Source: CAZTDU01 sp964617355
GTDB lineage: Bacteria > Pseudomonadota > Gammaproteobacteria > Burkholderiales > SG8-39
Direction: 5' to 3'
Length of the DNA stretch: 60,838 bases
Assembly (NCBI GenBank): GCA_964617355.1
Contig: CAZTXP010000008.1
Coordinates: 1 to 60,838, forward strand
The notes below the pieces were generated by a model. That model saw only the letters and a list, made by a program, of their open reading frames with translations, ran no database searches and was not told where the DNA came from. Shown in pieces: positions 1 to 8,634 of the stretch. Positions within the stretch are counted from its first letter, which is position 1. Every line of letters begins with the position of its first letter. The translations under genes were made by a program, and so were the position numbers.

Positions 1-441
1 CACGAGGTCGCCGCGGCCGTGGTGCTTCAGGTGGCCGGGGCCGGCCATCTCGGTGGCGACGTACACCACCGCGGGGATCACCGGGTTCGGCACGCGCGCC
101 TGGATGCGCTCGGTGTTGTCGACGCCGTTCTGCAGGTTGACCACGATCGCGCCGGGCGCGAGGTGCGGCGCGACCTGCGCGGCCGCGGCCTCGGTGTCTG
201 TGGACTTGACGCAGAAGAGCACGAGGCTCGCGCCCTTCACGCCCGAGGGCTCGGTGTCCGCGAGGACCTTGACGCGCTCGTCGAAGGTCTTGGCCTCGAA
301 GCGCAGGCCCTCGCGCCGGAAGACCTCGACGTGCGCCGGCCGGCCGATCAAGGTCACCGCGTGCCCCGCGCGCGCCAGCATGCCGCCGAAGTAGCAGCCG
401 ACCGCGCCCGCCCCCAGTACCGCCACCGTTTCTCTTTGCAT
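1..441 (-). CDS. panE: 2-dehydropantoate 2-reductase (PanE/ApbA family), 3' part cut by window edge
   Basis: Only the N-terminal 147 residues lie in the window. The family reduces 2-dehydropantoate to pantoate with NADPH in coenzyme A synthesis, in the cytoplasm. The protein opens MQRETVAVLGAGAVGCYFGG, a Rossmann dinucleotide motif (GAGAVG, residues 10-15), and continues through the GRP segment used by NADPH-specific members and a VNLQNGVDN stretch typical of the family. The start is the ATG at 441, 34 bases from the divergent gene at 476. Many bacteria carry PanE paralogues that act on other 2-oxo acids, so the exact substrate is open. The catalytic lysine region lies outside the window. Confidence 0.85.
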   Translation of the reverse strand, partial: MQRETVAVLGAGAVGCYFGGMLARAGHAVTLIGRPAHVEVFRREGLRFEAKTFDERVKVLADTEPSGVKGASLVLFCVKSTDTEAAAAQVAPHLAPGAIVVNLQNGVDNTERIQARVPNPVIPAVVYVATEMAGPGHLKHHGRGDLV

Positions 442-475
442 GGCGCGATTTTCCCACGGCGATGCACAATGCGGC

Positions 476-799
476 ATGCGCGTCATTCATCCGCTCGCCC
501 TCCTGCTGCTCTGCGCGGCCCTGCCCGCGTTCGCCGCGTCGCCCGTGGACAAGGCGAGCTGCACGTTCAAGGGCAAGAAGCTCTACGGCAAGATCCAGGT
601 CGTCACGTCATTCCCCGATGTCAAGGTGCAGGTGGTGACCTCGTTCCCCGACCTCAAGGTGCAGAACGTCACCTCGTTCCCGGACAAGTGCGGCAAGTGG
701 CAGGTGGTCACGTCCTTCCCCGACACCAAGATCCAGTACGTCACCTCGTTCCCGGACGTGAAGATCCAGTACGTCGAATCCTTTCCGGGGGTGCCATGA
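476..799 (+). CDS. Small secreted 11-residue repeat protein, tentative 7(1) septoil-knot family
   Basis: The 107-residue protein begins at ATG 476 with a signal peptide (MRVIHPLALLLLCAALPAFA). The mature part has a CTFKGKKLYG lead and then six near-identical units on a roughly 11-residue period with the pattern (V/I/W)Q-x-V-(T/E)-S-F-P-D-x-K. A CGK insertion breaks the series after unit three. The alternation suggests stacked beta strands, and the two Cys (in CTF and KCG) could form a disulfide. From memory this resembles the proteins named 7(1) septoil knot domain-containing, a predicted deeply knotted fold; that link is tentative and the function is unknown. Its TGA stop overlaps the next ATG (ATGA), so it is probably translationally coupled to the Nudix gene. 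An in-frame ATG at 440 would spoil the signal peptide. Confidence 0.75.
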   Translation: MRVIHPLALLLLCAALPAFAASPVDKASCTFKGKKLYGKIQVVTSFPDVKVQVVTSFPDLKVQNVTSFPDKCGKWQVVTSFPDTKIQYVTSFPDVKIQYVESFPGVP

Positions 800-1446
800 A
801 TCACGCGGTAGCCCCGAACATCTCGCCGCGCTTCGATGCCGCCCTGCGCGACACGCTGCGCCAGCGCTTGCCCGCGCTCGGCGGCCATGTGGTGCCGGAT
901 GCCGAGAAACTCAAGCGCGCCGCGGTGTGCCTGATCGTCGCCGACGACGGTGCGGGCGCCGCCGCGGTGGTGCTGACGCTGCGCCCCAACCACCTGAACC
1001 GCCACGCCAACCAGTTTGCATTGCCGGGTGGCCGGATCGACAAGGGCGAATCCGCGCTCGAGGCGGCGCTGCGCGAATGCCGCGAGGAAGTCGCGCTCGA
1101 CCTGCCGGGCGACGCCATCATCGGCCGGCTGGACGATTTCCCGACGCGCTCGGGCTACCTGATCACGCCGTTCGTGGCGTGGATGCCCGAGGGCGCGACC
1201 ATGACGCCGAACCCGGACGAGGTCGCCGAGATCTTCCGCGTGCCCTTCGCCGAGTTCTGCAAGCCGGGGTCGCCCGAGTTCGTGTCGATCCCCGAGTCCG
1301 ACCGGCCGGTGATCCGCTACCCGATGCTCGGCACGCGCATCCACGCCCCCACCGCGGCGATGGCCTACCAGTTCATCGAGTGCGCGGTGCACGGCCGCAT
1401 CACGCCGGTGGCGCACCTCGAGCAGCCGACCTGGGCCTGGCGCTAG
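796..1446 (+). CDS. Nudix hydrolase, probable CoA pyrophosphatase
   Basis: This 216-residue protein belongs to the NUDT7/NudL group, which cleaves CoA and acyl-CoA to 4'-phosphopantetheine and 3',5'-ADP. The Nudix box is at residues 79-101: G79-x5-E85-x7-R93-E94-x2-E97-E98. The metal-binding glutamates are intact, but Ala100 replaces the usual glycine. Just before it, VVLTLRPNHLNRHANQFALPGG matches the CoA-pyrophosphatase signature (LLTLR...L..H.GQ..FPGG). The ATG overlaps the stop of the repeat protein by four bases. Other Nudix substrates remain possible. Confidence 0.85.
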   Translation: MNHAVAPNISPRFDAALRDTLRQRLPALGGHVVPDAEKLKRAAVCLIVADDGAGAAAVVLTLRPNHLNRHANQFALPGGRIDKGESALEAALRECREEVALDLPGDAIIGRLDDFPTRSGYLITPFVAWMPEGATMTPNPDEVAEIFRVPFAEFCKPGSPEFVSIPESDRPVIRYPMLGTRIHAPTAAMAYQFIECAVHGRITPVAHLEQPTWAWR

Positions 1447-1569
1447 CCGGCCCCGCCAAGCCACGCCAAGCCCCGAATTGGGCCCGCAAAGGGCCCGAGT
1501 TCCCCGGACCATCCGTCGGACGACGGGAGAACAATGGTCCTGCAGCCTTTTCGCCACAGGGGGAGAACC

Positions 1570-3198
1570 GTGCGTCTATCAGACTATTCGCTTGGCGCCC
1601 GGCTCGCCGCCGGATTCGCCGTCGTGCTGTTGCTCGGCATCGCCGATGCCGTGATCGCCGTCGTGCGCCTCGGCGACACCGCCGCCGACGTGAACCACCT
1701 CGCCTCGGCGGCCATGCAGAACGTGCGCACGCTGGAGGACTGGGCCTCGAACACGCGGCAGAACGCGATCCGCGCGCGCGCCGTGGCGCTCAGCACCGAG
1801 CCCGCGGTGACGGCGCAGTTCGCGCCGCAGATCGCCGCCACCACCAGCCTCATTTCCACGCTGCAGTCGCGCGTCGAGACCGGGCTGGCCACGCGCGAGT
1901 CGCGCGAGCTCTTCGCCGAGATCGGCCGCAACCGGACCGCCTACCTCGAATCCCGCTCGCAGGCGCTGAAGCTGAAGGAAGCCGGCAAGCGCGACGATGC
2001 GATCGCCATGGTGCAGACCGACATGGGACCGAAGCTCGACCGCTACCTCGCCTCGATCGGCAAGCTGGTGGACGCGGAACGCGCCAGCATCGACGCGGTC
2101 GCGCGCGGCGTCGAGTCGCGCGCCTCGGGCGCGCGCTCGGTGATCCTCGGCATCGCGCTCGCCGCGCTGGCGCTGGGCGTGTTGATCGCGTGGACGCTGA
2201 CCCGCAGCCTGACGCGGCCGCTGAAGTCGCTGGTCGACGCCGCGCGCCGCGTCGCCGCCGGCGACCTGCGCCAGCCGGTGGTCGCCGAGGGCCGCGACGA
2301 AGTCGCCGAGGTCTCGCGCTCCATCGGCGAGATGCAGGCGCAGCTGAAGGACCTGATCGGCCGCATTCGCGCCGACGCGGAATCGGTCACCGCCACCGCC
2401 TCGACGTTGTCGAGCTCGGTGGACGAGGTCTCGGCCGCCTCGCAGGAGCAATCCGAGGCGGTGTCCTCGGCCGCCGCGGCGATCGAGGAGATGACCGTGA
2501 GCATCGGCCAGATCGCCGAGAGCGCGCGCCTCGCGCACGAGGTCGTGCAGACCACCGCTCAGGTTTCCAGCGAAGGGCAGGAACACGGCACGCGCGTCGC
2601 GCGCGAGATCGAGCAGATCGACCAGACCGTGGGCAGCTTCGCCGAGCAGATGCAAGCGCTGGAGCGGCAGACTTCCGACATCGACACCGTGATCCGCCTG
2701 ATCCGCGAGATCGCGGAGCAGACCAACCTCCTCGCGCTGAACGCCGCGATCGAGGCCGCGCGCGCCGGCGAGCAGGGCCGCGGCTTCTCGGTGGTGGCCG
2801 ACGAGGTGAGGAAGCTCGCCGAGCGCACCGCGCACGCCACCGGCGAGATCCAGCAGACCATCGAGGCGATCCAGAAGAACGTCGGCGGCGCGAACGCGAT
2901 GCTCGCCGGGGTGCGCGGCCGCGTCGCGGCCGGCGTGACCGAGATCCGGGGGCTGTCGGACCCGCTCGCCTCGCTGCGCGAGCGTGCCGCGCGCGCGCTC
3001 GACGAACTGAACCACCTGATGAATGCCACGCAGGAGCAGCGCCAGGCGAGCGAGCAGATCGCGCGCAGCACCGAGAAGATCGCCTCGTCCTCGGAGCAGA
3101 ACGCGGCCTCGATCGAGCACAACCGCGAGACCGCGGGACGCCTGCGCGGCTTCGCCGACGGCCTGTCGGCCTCGGTGGCGCGTTTCCAGCTGCAGTAG
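1570..3198 (+). CDS. Methyl-accepting chemotaxis protein
   Basis: This is a transmembrane chemoreceptor that controls CheA through its cytoplasmic tip. From the GTG at 1570 (542 aa) the order is: TM1 about 12-32, a helical periplasmic ligand domain of four-helix-bundle type, TM2 about 190-210, HAMP about 210-262, then the signalling coiled coil. The tip hairpin (about 377-420) carries the highly conserved IREIAEQTNLLALNAAIEAA and the following GRGFSVVADEVRKLAERT. The GTG is preceded by AGGGGGAG at good spacing and puts TM1 close to the N-terminus, as is usual. An ATG at 1534 also has a GGAG and would add 12 residues. No che genes are nearby, so this is an orphan receptor. Its ligand cannot be told from sequence. 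Confidence 0.93.
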   Translation: MRLSDYSLGARLAAGFAVVLLLGIADAVIAVVRLGDTAADVNHLASAAMQNVRTLEDWASNTRQNAIRARAVALSTEPAVTAQFAPQIAATTSLISTLQSRVETGLATRESRELFAEIGRNRTAYLESRSQALKLKEAGKRDDAIAMVQTDMGPKLDRYLASIGKLVDAERASIDAVARGVESRASGARSVILGIALAALALGVLIAWTLTRSLTRPLKSLVDAARRVAAGDLRQPVVAEGRDEVAEVSRSIGEMQAQLKDLIGRIRADAESVTATASTLSSSVDEVSAASQEQSEAVSSAAAAIEEMTVSIGQIAESARLAHEVVQTTAQVSSEGQEHGTRVAREIEQIDQTVGSFAEQMQALERQTSDIDTVIRLIREIAEQTNLLALNAAIEAARAGEQGRGFSVVADEVRKLAERTAHATGEIQQTIEAIQKNVGGANAMLAGVRGRVAAGVTEIRGLSDPLASLRERAARALDELNHLMNATQEQRQASEQIARSTEKIASSSEQNAASIEHNRETAGRLRGFADGLSASVARFQLQ

Positions 3199-3225
3199 CG
3201 GGAATCCTTTGCGTCGGCCCGAGGG

Positions 3226-4182
3226 CTACTCGGGCTTGATGCCCTGCTCGCGGATCACGCGCGCCCACTTCGCGATCTCGGCGCGCTGGAACTCGGCGAA
3301 CTCGTCGGGCGAGCTGGCGATCACCTCGGCGCCGATCGCCTCCAGCCGCCCGCGGATCTCGGGCGGCGCGAGCGCCTTCACCACCTCGGCATGCAGGCGC
3401 TGCGCGATGTCGCGCGGCAGGCCGCCCGGGCCGGCGAGCCCGAACCACGTGTAGGCATCGAATCCCGGCAGGCCCGACTCGGCGATCGTCGGAACCTCGG
3501 GCATCGCGCGCGTGCGCTGCGCGGTCGAGGCGCCGAGCACCTTCAGCTTGCCAGCGCGGATCTGCGGGATCGAGGTCGGCCCGAGCTCGATCATCATGTC
3601 CACCTCGCCCGCGACCACTGCGGCGGTGGCCGGCGCGCTGCCGCGATACGTGATCGGCAGGATGAAGACCTTCGCCAGACTCTTGAAGAGCTCGGGGTTG
3701 GTATGTTGCGAGGTGCCGTTGCCGGCCGAGCCGTAGGTGAGCTTGCCGGGATTGGCCTTCGCGTACGCGATGAGCTCCTTCACGCTCGACACCGGCACGC
3801 CCGGGTGCACCACGAGGTAGCTCGGCACGCGGATCACGTTCGACACCGGCGTGAAGTCCTTCACCGGGTCGTAGTTGCGCTTCTCGAGCAGCGTGGCGTT
3901 CACCGCCATGATGCCGGTGGAACCGACGATCAGCGTGTGGCCGTCGGGCACCGCCTTGGCGATGCGCTCGGCGGCGATCACGCCGCCCGCGCCCGGCACG
4001 TTCTCGACCACCGCCGGCTGGCCGAAGGCGCGCGTGAAGTGGTCGGCGATGACGCGCGCGGTGAGGTCGGCGCTGCCGCCCGGCGGGAAGGGCGCAATGA
4101 TGCGGATCGGTTTCGACGGGAATCCCTGCGCCGACACCGCGCAGGCGTACGCCAGCAACAGCACTCCGATGGTTCTTCGCAT
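3226..4182 (-). CDS. Bug/TctC-family periplasmic solute receptor (receptor 1)
   Basis: The 318-residue protein has a signal peptide (residues 1-19, ending VSA|QG) and the family opening FPSKPIRIIAPFPPGGSADLTARVIAD, with the Pro-Pro-Gly-Gly-Ser ligand loop. Later landmarks are NVPGAGGVIAAERIAKAVPDG and YAKANPGKLTYGSAGNGTSQH. Such proteins bind carboxylated or aromatic solutes in the periplasm and feed a TctAB membrane pair, which is not in this window. It is the last gene of the nine-gene molybdenum-hydroxylase operon, two bases after the ligase stop, with its GAGG ribosome site next to that stop. The ligand is presumably the pathway substrate, but that is inference. Confidence 0.92.
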   Translation of the reverse strand: MRRTIGVLLLAYACAVSAQGFPSKPIRIIAPFPPGGSADLTARVIADHFTRAFGQPAVVENVPGAGGVIAAERIAKAVPDGHTLIVGSTGIMAVNATLLEKRNYDPVKDFTPVSNVIRVPSYLVVHPGVPVSSVKELIAYAKANPGKLTYGSAGNGTSQHTNPELFKSLAKVFILPITYRGSAPATAAVVAGEVDMMIELGPTSIPQIRAGKLKVLGASTAQRTRAMPEVPTIAESGLPGFDAYTWFGLAGPGGLPRDIAQRLHAEVVKALAPPEIRGRLEAIGAEVIASSPDEFAEFQRAEIAKWARVIREQGIKPE

Positions 4183-4184
4183 CC

Positions 4185-5693
4185 TCACCCCTCCTCGTTG
4201 AATCGCTCCTTCAGGCGGAACTTCTGCACCTTGCCGGTCGCATTGCGGGGCAAGGCCTCGACGAAGCGCACGTGCTTGGGCTTCTTGTAGCCGGCGATGC
4301 GCTCGCGGCACCAGTCGACGAGTTCGTCGGCCCCGGCCTTCGCGCCGGCCTTCAATTCGACGTACGCGGCCACCGCTTCGCCGTACACGGGGTCGGGCAC
4401 GCCGATCACCGCGACATCCTGCACCGCGGGGTGCTCGCCGAGCGCGGCCTCGACTTCCTTCGAGTAGATGTTGTAGCCGCCAGAGAGGACCATGTCCTTC
4501 TTGCGGTCGACGATCGCGTAGTAGCCCTCCGCGTCGCGCCGGGCGACGTCGCCGGTGACGAACCAGCCGTCGCGCAGCGCCTCGGTCGCGGCCTCGGGCC
4601 TGTTCCAGTAGGTACGCAACGTGACGAAGCGGCCGGGCTCGCCGGTGCGGATCCACAGTTCGCCGGCCTCGCCTTCCGGCGCGTCCTTGCCGTCGGCGCC
4701 GACGAGGCGCGCCTCGATGCCGGGAATCAGCCGGCCGATCGACGCCGGGCGCGAGAGCTGCTCGGCGGGCGGCAGGTCGGAGAGCGCGCCGCACTCGGTC
4801 ATGGCGAAGTACGAGTGGATGCCGGCCTTCGGCAGCGCGGCAAGGATGCGACGCTTCACGTCCACCGGGAAGGCCTCGCCGGTGGCGACGATGATGCGCA
4901 GCGTGGCGAATTTCTCCGGCTGCGACTCGATCACCGGCAGCAGCATCCGGCCCACGGTCGGCACCATGCCGAGCACGGTGATGCGCTCGGCCGCGGCGAC
5001 GTCGGCCGCGGCCTGCGGATCGAACTTCGGCAGGATGACCAGCGGCGAGCCGAGGCAGGCCATGTTGATCACGCGGCCGAACGCGGTGCGGTGCGTGAGC
5101 GGCGTGGTGATCAGGTGCCGGTCGGCCGCCGAGATGCCCCACTGCGCGGCATTGATCCAGCCGTTGGGCACGAAGTAGTTGGCGTGCGTCAGTACCGCGC
5201 CCTTCGGGCTGCCGGTGGTGCCCGAGGTGTAGCAGATCATGCAGTCCTCGACCGACGCGGGCAGCTCGATGCGGCGCTTCTGGTGGATCGAGACCAGCGG
5301 GCCCCAGTCGTGGCCGTCCACCGCGAAGACATAGCGCACGTCCACGCCGGCCTTCGCGAACAGGTCCTTCGTGTCCGCGTGGACGAAGGCGACGCGCGGC
5401 GCGGAGTCCTTGAGGATGTAGGCCACTTCCGCGGCAGTGAGGCGCGTGCCGATCGGCACCGCGATCGCGCCGGCCTTGATGATGCCGAAGAAGGCGACGA
5501 CGAACTCGGCGCAGTTCGGCAGCAGCAGCGCGACGCGGTCGCCCGGCGCCACGCCGCGATCGGCCAGCGCGGCGCCGAGGCGCGTGCTCGCCTCGTCGAG
5601 CGCCGCGAAGCTCATGCGGCGCGCGCCGCAGACCAGCGCTTCGTCGCCGCCGCGCGCGATCACCTGCGCGGCGAGGAAATCCTGGATCTTCAC
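4185..5693 (-). CDS. Class I adenylate-forming acyl/aryl-CoA ligase
   Basis: The 502-residue enzyme activates a carboxylic acid with ATP and transfers it to CoA. Visible signatures are the P-loop YTSGTTGSPKG (about 154-164), the A8 hinge region GDVARRDAEGYYAIVDRKKD followed by MVLSGGYNIYSKEVE, and the catalytic lysine in PRNATGKVQK near residue 488. Length fits the family. It starts with GTG at 5693, whose bases overlap the previous stop (GTGA). Within the operon it most likely makes the CoA thioester of the product of the molybdenum hydroxylase, dehydrogenase and amidohydrolase. Whether the acid is aromatic or aliphatic cannot be read from the motifs. Confidence 0.9.
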   Translation of the reverse strand: MKIQDFLAAQVIARGGDEALVCGARRMSFAALDEASTRLGAALADRGVAPGDRVALLLPNCAEFVVAFFGIIKAGAIAVPIGTRLTAAEVAYILKDSAPRVAFVHADTKDLFAKAGVDVRYVFAVDGHDWGPLVSIHQKRRIELPASVEDCMICYTSGTTGSPKGAVLTHANYFVPNGWINAAQWGISAADRHLITTPLTHRTAFGRVINMACLGSPLVILPKFDPQAAADVAAAERITVLGMVPTVGRMLLPVIESQPEKFATLRIIVATGEAFPVDVKRRILAALPKAGIHSYFAMTECGALSDLPPAEQLSRPASIGRLIPGIEARLVGADGKDAPEGEAGELWIRTGEPGRFVTLRTYWNRPEAATEALRDGWFVTGDVARRDAEGYYAIVDRKKDMVLSGGYNIYSKEVEAALGEHPAVQDVAVIGVPDPVYGEAVAAYVELKAGAKAGADELVDWCRERIAGYKKPKHVRFVEALPRNATGKVQKFRLKERFNEEG

Positions 5694-6244
5694 GCCGGAT
5701 CCTGCGTCGGGGACGGCACGACGGCGGGCGCGGCAGAGGGGGCGACTTCGGCGGCCGGCGCCTCCGGCGCGGAGGGCACCGGCGCCGCCGTGGCGTGCGT
5801 GCCGGCGTCGATCTCCTTCTCGATGCCCTTGAAGAAGCGGCCGACGAGGAAGCGCGCGACGCCGATCAGCACGCGCTGGCCCACGCCCGCGACCAGCCCG
5901 CCGACCTCGGCGGTGCCGACGTAGCGCAGCTGCGTGCTGCCGTCGTCGCGCGCGTCGAGGTCGAACGACGCGCGGCCCTTCATGAAGCCGATCGAACCCT
6001 CGCCGCCGACGAGCAGCACGTAGTGCGTGGGAATCACGCGATCCTGGATCTCGACCTCGCCCATGTACTCACCCGAGACCGCAGCCACCTGCACCTTGAG
6101 GCCCATGCGATAGCGGTCGTCGGTGATGCGCTCGACCGCGTTGCAGCCGGGAATCGCGCGCTTCAGCACCTCGGGGTCGTTCAGCAGCGCCCACAGGCGC
6201 TCGCGCCCGACCTTGAAGGCGTTGTCGCCGCTCAGCTCTAGCAT
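5690..6244 (-). CDS. coxG: CoxG-like SRPBCC-domain protein with Ala/Pro-rich tail (CoxG 1)
   Basis: A 184-residue protein whose first ~140 residues form a START/SRPBCC lipid- or quinone-binding fold of the CO-dehydrogenase subunit G type. The opening (MLELSGDNAF, LWALLNDPEVLKRAIPGC) is characteristic. The last ~45 residues are low-complexity Ala, Pro and Val with no membrane helix, unlike the second CoxG at 15661. CoxG proteins help anchor or couple molybdenum hydroxylases to the membrane electron chain. The start overlaps the amidohydrolase stop by seven bases and the end overlaps the ligase start by four, so translation is tightly coupled. It is likely part of the same enzyme assembly. Confidence 0.85.
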   Translation of the reverse strand: MLELSGDNAFKVGRERLWALLNDPEVLKRAIPGCNAVERITDDRYRMGLKVQVAAVSGEYMGEVEIQDRVIPTHYVLLVGGEGSIGFMKGRASFDLDARDDGSTQLRYVGTAEVGGLVAGVGQRVLIGVARFLVGRFFKGIEKEIDAGTHATAAPVPSAPEAPAAEVAPSAAPAVVPSPTQDPA

Positions 6245-7242
6245 GCGCAGTCCGGGCGGATGCGGAAGAGGCTCTTCGCGGTGCCGCCGAGGACGGCATC
6301 GCGCTCGGCCGCCGGCCAGCCCATCGATTCGACGAGCTTGCGGGGCGCGAGATCGCCGATCGGGAACGGCATGTCCGAGCCCATCAGGATGCGGCGCGTG
6401 CCGGCCTTCTTCGCGAGGAACTCGAACGCGTCGCGATCGAACACGATGGAGTCGAAGTACAACGCCTCGAAGCCCTTCTTCGGGTCGGCCAGCTTGCCGT
6501 GTGGGGCGGCATGCTTGCCTTGCGCGATGTCGAAGGCGCGCGCGAGGCGCCCGAGCACGAACGGCAGCGCCGCGCCGCCGTGCGACAGCACGAGTTTCAC
6601 GCCCGGGTACTTCACGAGGTGGCCCGAGAACAGCAGCCGCGCCACCGCCACCGAGGCGTCGACGATGCGGCCGATGGCGTTCTGCAACTCGAACGAATCG
6701 AGGCGCGGATCGCACGGGAACATCGGGTGCAGGAAGATGCCCGCGTTCAAGCGCGAGGCGGTTTCCCAGAACGGATCGAGGTGCGCCGCGTCGAGCGTGG
6801 CTTGCGGCATGGTGCCGATCATGACGCCGCCGAAGCCGTCGGCCATGCATTCCTCCAGTACCTGCGCCGCGGCCTTGCCGTCCTGCAGCGGTACGGTGGC
6901 GAGCGGCGTGAAGCGTGTTTCGCCGGCGGTGGCTTCCTTCATGCACGCGTTCGAGTAGCGGCTCCACGCGAGGCCCTGCTCCGCCGGCAGCTCGTAGCCG
7001 TAGACGTCCATCCAGCCGCCGACCAGCTGGTGGTCTATGCCGTTCTGCGCCATCCACTGCTTGCGGTCGTTCAGGTCCGAGAGCTTCGGCGCCACCGGGC
7101 GCGTCGGCTCGGTGCCGGGAAAGCGGAAGCGCACGCCCTTGTCGTCCTTCAACACCTCGACGCCGGGGAAGCGGCTGCGCTGCGAGTCGAAGCGCTCGAC
7201 GAGGATCGGGGGCAGGAAGTGGGCGTGGACGTCGATGATCAT
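6238..7242 (-). CDS. ACMSD-like amidohydrolase (decarboxylase or hydrolase)
   Basis: The 334-residue protein belongs to the amidohydrolase-2 group that includes 2-amino-3-carboxymuconate-6-semialdehyde decarboxylase. It begins MIIDVHAHFLPP with the metal-binding H6-x-H8. Later landmarks are FLHPMFPCDPR, VLSHGGAALPFVLGRLARA with a metal-ligand His, and MGSDMPFPIG with the catalytic Asp. These enzymes use one divalent metal and commonly decarboxylate aromatic or muconate-type acids. I chose the ATG at 7242 because it places the HxH at the N-terminus; an upstream extension would read through the neighbouring gene. In this operon it probably removes a carboxyl group or opens a ring after hydroxylation. 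Confidence 0.88.
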   Translation of the reverse strand: MIIDVHAHFLPPILVERFDSQRSRFPGVEVLKDDKGVRFRFPGTEPTRPVAPKLSDLNDRKQWMAQNGIDHQLVGGWMDVYGYELPAEQGLAWSRYSNACMKEATAGETRFTPLATVPLQDGKAAAQVLEECMADGFGGVMIGTMPQATLDAAHLDPFWETASRLNAGIFLHPMFPCDPRLDSFELQNAIGRIVDASVAVARLLFSGHLVKYPGVKLVLSHGGAALPFVLGRLARAFDIAQGKHAAPHGKLADPKKGFEALYFDSIVFDRDAFEFLAKKAGTRRILMGSDMPFPIGDLAPRKLVESMGWPAAERDAVLGGTAKSLFRIRPDCAC

Positions 7243-7249
7243 GGTGTGC

Positions 7250-8629
7250 TCAGTGAGGAAGTTCGCGAAGGGCGTTGAGGCCGGCGAGGCGGCCGAAGAC
7301 GAGGGCGCGCAGCATCGACACCGCATTCGGCGCGCGCCCGTGGAAGTGGCCGGTGACCTCGCCGGCGGCGTAGAGGCCCGGAATCGGGCCGCGCGCGCCG
7401 ATCACGCGCGCGTCGGGGTCGGTCTCGATGCCGCCAAAGGTGTAGGCGATCGCGCCGACCAGCGGCCACGCAAGGAAGGGCGAGGCCTCGATGCGGCGCG
7501 CCCAGTTCGACTTGCGCGGCGCGTAGCCCGGCGCGGTAGCGAGCCCGTCGGTGCGCGTGGCATCGAAGCCGGCAGCGTCGGCGACGGCAGCTGCGTTGTA
7601 CTCGCGCACGGTGCGCTCGAGCGCATCGGCGGGCACGCCCATCTGCGCGGCAAGGCCCGCGAGCGTGTCGGACTGCCACGCCGGCACATCCGAGCGGATC
7701 GCGCGCGTCCAGTCGGGGATGTCCATGACGCGGCGATCGAGCACCGCGTAGGCGATGCGGCCGGGCAGCTCGAAGTGGATCTGGCGCGCGAACGCTTCCC
7801 AGGTCTCGTGCATCAGGCCGGCGCCCTCGTCGAAGAAGCGCTTGCCGTCGCGATCCACGACGATGCCGTACGGGTACACGAGCACGACGGGCGCGGAACC
7901 CTTGCAGCGCGCATCCACCGGCTCGGCGTGCATGCCGTTCCAGTCTCCCGCGCGCTTCGCGCCCGCGGCGAGCGCCGCGCGGATACCGGCGCCGTCGTCG
8001 AACAGCGTGCCGGGAGAGATCGGCCGCATCGACGGCGCGGCGTCGCCAAACTGCTCGCGCATCATCGCCGCGCTGCCCTCGAAGCCGCCACAGGCGAGCA
8101 CCACCGCGTCGCCGCGCAGCGTGTCGCCCTCGCATTCGATGCCCGCGACGCGCTCGTTCTCGACCACCAGCGAGCGCAGCGCCCGCCCATGCACGAAGGC
8201 CACGCCTGCGGCGGACGCCGCATCGCGCAACGCCTTGAGCAGCACCGCGCCGCCGCCCACCGGCTGGATGCGCGCCGGCCCCTTCGCGAGGTAGTAGGGC
8301 GGGCTCTGGAACTCGACGCCGAGCTGCACCATGCGCCGCGCCATCGCCGGCGCCTCGGCCACCAAGCGCTCGAAATACGCGCGGTCGGCGCGGCCGCCGG
8401 ACTCGTGCATCACGGCATCGACGAAGCCGGCTTCCATCGCGTCCACCGACTGCATGCGGATGTTCGACGGGCTCCAGCGGCTGTTGCCGCCCGCCTCGGC
8501 CTCGGTCGCGCGATCCACGACCGTGACGCGCGCCGCGACGCCCCGCTCCCGCGCCGACTCGGCGGCGGCGAGCGCAGCCGACAGGCCCGCCGCCCCCTGC
8601 CCGACGACGATGACGTGGCGTTCGCCCAC
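7250..8629 (-). CDS. FAD-dependent dehydrogenase of the fumarate reductase/tricarballylate dehydrogenase type
   Basis: The 459-residue flavoprotein has an N-terminal dinucleotide fold (VVGQGAAGLSAA; G10-x-G12-x2-G15), the GGNSRWS segment typical of tricarballylate dehydrogenase (TcuA)-like proteins, and a C-terminal FAD loop (GGIETDPDARV, then GLYAAGEVTGHFHG). Members oxidise or reduce C-C bonds next to carboxyl or keto groups. There is no signal peptide, so it is cytoplasmic. The GTG start at 8629 lies five bases after the upstream receptor stop. TcuA would suit a tricarboxylate, 3-ketosteroid-dehydrogenase relatives a cyclic ketone; the sequence alone does not decide. Confidence 0.85.
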   Translation of the reverse strand: MGERHVIVVGQGAAGLSAALAAAESARERGVAARVTVVDRATEAEAGGNSRWSPSNIRMQSVDAMEAGFVDAVMHESGGRADRAYFERLVAEAPAMARRMVQLGVEFQSPPYYLAKGPARIQPVGGGAVLLKALRDAASAAGVAFVHGRALRSLVVENERVAGIECEGDTLRGDAVVLACGGFEGSAAMMREQFGDAAPSMRPISPGTLFDDGAGIRAALAAGAKRAGDWNGMHAEPVDARCKGSAPVVLVYPYGIVVDRDGKRFFDEGAGLMHETWEAFARQIHFELPGRIAYAVLDRRVMDIPDWTRAIRSDVPAWQSDTLAGLAAQMGVPADALERTVREYNAAAVADAAGFDATRTDGLATAPGYAPRKSNWARRIEASPFLAWPLVGAIAYTFGGIETDPDARVIGARGPIPGLYAAGEVTGHFHGRAPNAVSMLRALVFGRLAGLNALRELPH

Positions 8630-8634
8630 GCGGG

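Noticed and set aside
1480..1497. GGGCCCG repeated around CAAA before the chemoreceptor gene
   Set aside because: It could form a short hairpin, but there is no T-run and the bases are the commonest in the window, so I did not call a terminator.
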